A stretch of DNA of 16,855 bases, from the NCBI GenBank assembly GCA_011391285.1, contig JAABQU010000241.1:1-16855 (forward strand), read 5' to 3'. The notes beneath the pieces are model-generated. The model did not search any database, had not been told where the DNA came from, and was given only the letters and a program-made list of their open reading frames with translations. The DNA is from Thiobacillus sp. (GTDB lineage: Bacteria > Pseudomonadota > Gammaproteobacteria > Burkholderiales > Thiobacillaceae). Of the stretch, positions 14,083 through 16,855 are shown one piece after another. The first letter of the stretch is position 1; each line of letters opens with the position of its first letter. The position numbers and the translations under genes were made by a program.

Positions 14083-14721
14083 TCACGTTGGCGGAGACAG
14101 GCTTTCCAGACTCTCCGCCGCGATCTCGCGCACGTCAGCGTCCTCGTCGGCGATGCGTGCCTCCAGCCACGGCCGCGCGGCGCCATTCCCAGCCAGCCCC
14201 AGATAGTGGCAGGCATCGGCCCGCACCCGCGCGTCGTCGTGGCGCGACAGTTCGCCCAGCCGCGGCAGCAGCACGCGCAGGGTGTCGGTTCCGGCGAAAT
14301 TTTCCAGCAGCACGCCGGCGCCGAGCCGCACGTTGAGGCTGGCCTCGACATTGCCGACGATGGGCAGCACCGCCGTCAGCAGGGCGGGGTCGGCTTCGAT
14401 CAGCGCCTGTGCGCGGGGCAGTTGGCCTTCCTTCAGCAGCAGATGGAACCAGTCGGCCATACCCGTCTCGCTGTCGGCCTTGGCCGCCCACTCGGCGAGC
14501 TCGGCCTTGCTGTGCACCCCGGCGAGCTCGATACGGCCGATGCGCAGCCAGGGCACCGAGCGCACCCCGAGCGCTTGCCCGATTTCGGGCCGCTGCTCCA
14601 GGTTGACCGCCTCCAGGCGGCCGATCGTGCCCTGTTTCACCAGGTCGGCGAGCGCCGCCAACATCGCCGGGCAGTGCGGGCAGTGGGTGGAAATCAGCAG
14701 CAGGGCGTCGGGTGTGGGCAT
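14083..14721 (-). CDS. Thioredoxin-like protein with C-terminal HEAT-like repeats
   Basis: 212 residues. The first 80 or so form a thioredoxin-like domain: strand DALLLIST, the redox motif C14-P-H-C17, a helix, and the cis-Pro region RSVPWLRIG. After a linker come helical repeats (about 130-212, including VRLGAGVLLENF, DDARVRADACHYLGLAG and DADVREIAAESLESL) with the DxxVRxxAAxxL pattern of HEAT or PBS-lyase repeats. There is no signal peptide, so it should be cytosolic. The CPHC centre, like that of DsbA, suggests an oxidising or exchange role, but the substrate is unknown. I chose the ATG at 14721. A longer frame to 14787 would overlap the divergent hydrolase gene. The family description is my inference from visible motifs. 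Confidence 0.82.
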   Translation of the reverse strand: MPTPDALLLISTHCPHCPAMLAALADLVKQGTIGRLEAVNLEQRPEIGQALGVRSVPWLRIGRIELAGVHSKAELAEWAAKADSETGMADWFHLLLKEGQLPRAQALIEADPALLTAVLPIVGNVEASLNVRLGAGVLLENFAGTDTLRVLLPRLGELSRHDDARVRADACHYLGLAGNGAARPWLEARIADEDADVREIAAESLESLSPPT

Positions 14722-14726
14722 GGCGA

Positions 14727-14755
14727 TTGGTCGAATGGTGGCGTGGCAGGATAAT
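14727..14755 (+). promoter_or_regulatory. Promoter of the MBL-fold hydrolase, possibly leaderless
   Basis: TTGGTC (-35, 14727-14732) and GATAAT (-10, 14750-14755) are separated by exactly 17 bp. The -10 ends six bases before the ATG at 14762, so transcription should start at or next to the A of the start codon. Confidence 0.45.
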
Positions 14756-14761
14756 GGCCGC

Positions 14762-15400
14762 ATGGAATTTACCATCCTTCCCGTCACCCCGTATCAACAG
14801 AACTGCTCGCTGGTATGGGACACCGATGGCCGTGCCGCGCTGATCGATCCCGGCGGCGAGACGCAGCGCCTGCTGGCGGAAGTGGCTGCACGCGGGCTCA
14901 ATCTGGAAAAAATTTTGCTCACCCACGGCCATCTCGACCACGTCGGTGCCGCGGTGGAACTGCGCGACGCACTCGGCATCCCCATCGTCGGGCCACAGCA
15001 CGAAGAGCAGTTCTGGCTCGACATCCTGCCGCAGCAGGCCGAGCTGTTCGGGTTTCCGCCGATGCAGGCATTCACGCCCGATCAGTGGCTGGCGGACGGC
15101 GACCGGGTCGATGTCGGCAGCATTCGATTCGACGTGCTGCACTGTCCCGGTCACACCCCCGGGCATGTGGTTTTCTACCAGGCGGACGCGCGACTCGCCT
15201 TTGTCGGTGACGTGCTGTTCAAGGGCTCGATCGGCCGCACCGATTTTCCGCGCGGCGACCATGCCGCGCTCCTGGCGGCGATCCGCGACAAGCTGTTCCC
15301 ACTCGGCGACGACGTGCGCTTCGTGCCCGGACATGGCGCCATGTCCACCTTCGGCCATGAACGGCGCGACAACCCCTTCGTCGGGATGGCGGCGCACTAG
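14762..15400 (+). CDS. MBL-fold metallo-hydrolase, glyoxalase II-like (YcbL type)
   Basis: 212 residues, a length typical of YcbL-type proteins and shorter than classical glyoxalase II (about 250). Metal ligands are clear: H55-G-H57-L-D59-H60, H131 in HCPGHTPGH, D150 in GDVLF, and H191 in VPGHG. A GRTDFPRGD segment and the FGHERRDNPFV tail are also typical. Members bind two metals (Zn/Fe) and hydrolyse thioesters such as S-lactoylglutathione at low rates; the physiological substrate is unsettled. The start is the ATG at 14762. A weak AGGA lies ten bases upstream, but the -10 element just before the ATG suggests leaderless translation. It diverges from the thioredoxin-HEAT gene over 40 bp. Confidence 0.9.
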   Translation: MEFTILPVTPYQQNCSLVWDTDGRAALIDPGGETQRLLAEVAARGLNLEKILLTHGHLDHVGAAVELRDALGIPIVGPQHEEQFWLDILPQQAELFGFPPMQAFTPDQWLADGDRVDVGSIRFDVLHCPGHTPGHVVFYQADARLAFVGDVLFKGSIGRTDFPRGDHAALLAAIRDKLFPLGDDVRFVPGHGAMSTFGHERRDNPFVGMAAH

Positions 15401-15430
15401 GCTTGCATCAAATCTTCTTCTGCCTATTCA

Positions 15431-15484
15431 GGCCGTTGCTGAAGATCACGCCGGATTTGCGAGCCGGCGCGGCCATCAACGGCC
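15431..15484. other. Nested inverted repeats between hydrolase and regulator genes
   Basis: An outer pair, GGCCGTTG (15431-15438) and CAACGGCC (15477-15484), encloses an inner pair, CGCCGG (15449-15454) and CCGGCG (15464-15469). Together they could fold into one long stem-loop on RNA or a cruciform on DNA. No T-run follows on either strand, so it is not a standard terminator. Confidence 0.4.
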
Positions 15485-15505
15485 AACAGTGCGGGACGTC
15501 CTGAT

Positions 15506-15521
15506 TCAAGCCGGATCTTGA
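15506..15521. promoter_or_regulatory. 16-bp palindrome with Crp-site geometry upstream of the regulator
   Basis: TCAAG (15506-15510), six bases, then CTTGA (15517-15521) form a perfect inverted repeat with the 5-N6-5 spacing of Crp-family sites. It ends three bases before the -10 element, where a bound protein would block RNA polymerase. Autoregulation is possible. The half-site is not the FNR/DNR TTGAT in its usual orientation. Confidence 0.35.
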
Positions 15522-15524
15522 CCT

Positions 15525-15530
15525 TATACT
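15525..15530 (+). promoter_or_regulatory. -10 element of the Crp/Fnr regulator gene
   Basis: TATACT lies six bases before the ATG at 15537. Transcription should therefore begin about at the start codon, suggesting a leaderless mRNA. No good -35 is seen at 16-18 bp. Confidence 0.4.
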
Positions 15531-15536
15531 ATCGCC

Positions 15537-16214
15537 ATGAATCTTGATGCTTTGGATATTCAACAACTGAAGGGCAGCTACCTGCTGGCTGCGCTGTCGC
15601 AACCGGAATTCGAGGCGGTACTGGAACACGCCGTCGTTCGCAAGCTGGCGCAGGGCGAGCGTTTGTTTGATCAGGGCGATCCGTGCACGCATTATTTTTT
15701 TGTTCTCTCGGGGATCGTCAAGTTGTATCGCGTGGCGCCCAGTGGCGAAGAAAAGGTGATGGATCTGGTTCGGCCCGGACATTACTTTGCCGAGGCGACG
15801 ATGTTCATGGGCGGCCGTTATCCGGTCTACGCCCGCACCCTCGAGGAGACGCGGCTGCTGGTGCTGGATACCCGACATTTTCTCGGACTGCTGCGGAGCA
15901 ATGTGGACCTGTGCATGCGCCTCCTGTCGACCATGAGCCAGCGCATGCACGGCCTGATCAACGAGATTGACAACCTGACCCTGCACAGCGGCGCGCAGCG
16001 GGTGATCGGGTTCCTGCTGGAGGAGTTGCACGAAGGGGCCGCTCCGCCGAGTGTGCGGCTGATGGTGCCCAAGCACGTCATTGCATCGCGCCTGGGCGTC
16101 CGCCCGGAAACCTTGTCCCGTGTTTTTGCCAAGCTGCGCGGCGAGCATCTGATCGACGTGCATGACGACATGATCGTGCTCAAGGACGTGGAAGCCCTGC
16201 GCCGTTTGAGCTGA
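15537..16214 (+). CDS. Crp/Fnr-family transcription regulator, DNR-like
   Basis: 225 residues. A cyclic-nucleotide-type sensor domain (about 15-130) is followed by a long dimerisation helix and a winged helix-turn-helix (about 150-220). The sensor has GEEKVMDLVRPGHYFAEATMFMGG, and the helix begins with MSQRMHGLINEIDNLTLHSGAQRV; both resemble the nitric-oxide regulator DNR of Pseudomonas. The N-terminal Cys cluster of FNR is absent, so it should not carry an iron-sulphur cluster. The recognition helix has E191-TLS-R195, the E..SR pattern used by FNR/DNR proteins to read TTGA half-sites. A haem or NO-sensing role is a reasonable guess, not shown by sequence. The TATACT element just before the ATG and a palindrome upstream suggest leaderless expression with autoregulation. 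Confidence 0.88.
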   Translation: MNLDALDIQQLKGSYLLAALSQPEFEAVLEHAVVRKLAQGERLFDQGDPCTHYFFVLSGIVKLYRVAPSGEEKVMDLVRPGHYFAEATMFMGGRYPVYARTLEETRLLVLDTRHFLGLLRSNVDLCMRLLSTMSQRMHGLINEIDNLTLHSGAQRVIGFLLEELHEGAAPPSVRLMVPKHVIASRLGVRPETLSRVFAKLRGEHLIDVHDDMIVLKDVEALRRLS

Positions 16215-16238
16215 CCGAAGGGTAATGCGACGCCCGTA

Positions 16239-16592
16239 TTAGCGTGCCGAACTGACGGCAAGCGATTCAAGCAGTTCGACCAGCGTTTGCCCCGGCGCAC
16301 GGGTCTGCGGCAAAAAACGTACTGCAATTCCGCGTGCCGCGCATGCATCCGCATCGACCATGGCTTGGCCGGTGACGACGATGCACTTCAGTTTGTGCAG
16401 CTGCCCGATCGTGCCGGCATCGATCGGGCAGGCATGGGTGATGGCAGTGGTCGCCCAGAACAGGCGCGGCACGAGATCGGCCGCTTCGGTGGCCGGGTAT
16501 TCGCTCCAGTTGTGATCGAAGTCGGGGATGGGCAGGTCGTCGCCACCCAGTGCCGCGCGGTCGAGAAAGACGATGCGTTCCTTGACGCTCAT
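16239..16592 (-). CDS. Stand-alone N-terminal domain of a D-2-hydroxyacid dehydrogenase (glycerate dehydrogenase type)
   Basis: 117 residues. The protein opens with IVFLDRAAL and continues with PDFDHNWSEYPAT, ATTAITHACPIDAGTIGQL, LKCIVVTGQAMVDADACAARGIAV and GQTLVELLESLAV. This matches the first third of glycerate/hydroxypyruvate reductases, the substrate-binding lobe. The NAD-binding Rossmann domain and the catalytic Arg, Glu and His that would follow are missing, because a TAA stops the frame and only 24 bp remain before the convergent regulator gene. It is either a truncated remnant or a short protein with a new job. Its ATG overlaps the upstream reductase stop (ATGA, 16589-16592), and GAAGGA precedes it, so translation signals are intact. 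Confidence 0.75.
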   Translation of the reverse strand: MSVKERIVFLDRAALGGDDLPIPDFDHNWSEYPATEAADLVPRLFWATTAITHACPIDAGTIGQLHKLKCIVVTGQAMVDADACAARGIAVRFLPQTRAPGQTLVELLESLAVSSAR

Positions 16593-16855
16593 TTTCCTTC
16601 GCCGACCAGCCGCTCCAGCGCGCGCATGATGGCCGACGAATCGAGCTCGCTGTCGCCGGCGCCCATCAGCGCATTCATCTGCTGCGCAATCAGTGCAGCG
16701 CCAGGCAGGGGGGTGGCGGTTTCCTGCGCGTTGTCCATGACGATGGCCATGTCCTTGTGGTGCAGCTTCACCTTGAAGCCGGGCTTGTAGTTGGAGTCGA
16801 GCATGCGCTGGCCGTGGACTTCGAGGATGCGGCTGCCGGCAAATCCGCCCATCAG
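16589..16855 (-). CDS. Tartronate-semialdehyde reductase/beta-hydroxyacid dehydrogenase, C-terminal part
   Basis: The last 88 residues of a protein whose start lies beyond the right edge. FAGSRILEVHGQRMLDSNYKPGF, then KVKLHHKDMAIVMDNAQE with the KD pair of the catalytic region, and a final SELDSSAIMRALERLVGEGK match the C-terminal helical domain of the 3-hydroxyisobutyrate dehydrogenase superfamily. They fit the GarR/GlxR branch best; that branch reduces tartronate semialdehyde to D-glycerate with NAD(P)H. Other members, such as 3-hydroxyisobutyrate dehydrogenase, cannot be excluded from this part alone. It is followed by, and overlaps by four bases, a gene for a glycerate-dehydrogenase-like domain, which supports a glyoxylate/glycerate context. 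Confidence 0.85.
   Translation of the reverse strand: MMGGFAGSRILEVHGQRMLDSNYKPGFKVKLHHKDMAIVMDNAQETATPLPGAALIAQQMNALMGAGDSELDSSAIMRALERLVGEGK

Noticed and set aside
14135..15397. Minus-strand frame of 420 codons across two genes
   Set aside because: It spans the divergent thioredoxin-HEAT and hydrolase genes out of frame; its translation is Arg/Gly/Ala-rich junk over the first gene and antisense over the second.
15408..16163. Minus-strand frame of 251 codons opposite the Crp/Fnr gene
   Set aside because: It is antisense to a well-supported regulator and shows no domain.

Overview
This 16.9 kb window is GC-rich, densely coded chromosomal DNA. It is most likely from a betaproteobacterium, possibly a Thiobacillus-like or related environmental lineage. 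The basis is family-level similarity of the proteins: a DNR-like Crp/Fnr regulator, Rnk, an RssA-type patatin, a short class II ribonucleotide reductase, a PEP-CTERM protein and a haem lipoprotein of the DUF3365 type. I see no insertion sequence, phage gene, CRISPR array, tRNA or rRNA. The content is mostly housekeeping, stress and envelope genes rather than an accessory island.

Layout. Positions 1-1340 (minus) hold a DUF502 membrane protein and, downstream of it, an unrecognised protein cut by the window edge. A short divergent promoter region (about 1341-1443) separates these from a plus-strand run. That run is a c-type haem lipoprotein (1444-2025), a degenerate EAL plus HDOD signalling protein (2122-3468) and a small GIY-YIG protein (3476-3754). 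Facing it on the minus strand, an AdoCbl-dependent ribonucleotide reductase (6453-4717) is followed 8 bp later by an RssA-like patatin (4708-3770).

From about 6549 a plus-strand cluster encodes an SrkA/RdoA-like protein kinase, an amidotransferase of the N-acetylglutaminylglutamine amide type, and an MltB-like lipoprotein transglycosylase with a peptidoglycan-binding tail. After these come a DUF2237 protein and a translationally coupled zinc-ribbon protein. An Rnk-EamA transporter pair lies on the minus strand (12882-11523), and Rnk has a notable leader hairpin. A PEP-CTERM protein (13241-14041) stands alone, with no exosortase in the window.

A thioredoxin-like protein with HEAT-like repeats (14721-14083) diverges over 40 bp from a YcbL/glyoxalase-II-like metallo-hydrolase (14762-15400). 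A DNR-like regulator follows (15537-16214). The window ends in two minus-strand genes linked to glycerate metabolism: the C-terminus of a tartronate-semialdehyde-reductase-type enzyme, and a short protein that resembles only the N-terminal domain of a D-2-hydroxyacid dehydrogenase (glycerate dehydrogenase type).

I did not find a clearly new multi-gene system. The best leads are small. They are a terminator-like UUCG hairpin at the 5' end of the predicted rnk transcript, two -10 elements about 6 bp upstream of start codons (suggesting leaderless mRNAs), the orphan N-domain of a dehydrogenase, the amidotransferase gene away from its usual partners, and the thioredoxin-HEAT fusion.
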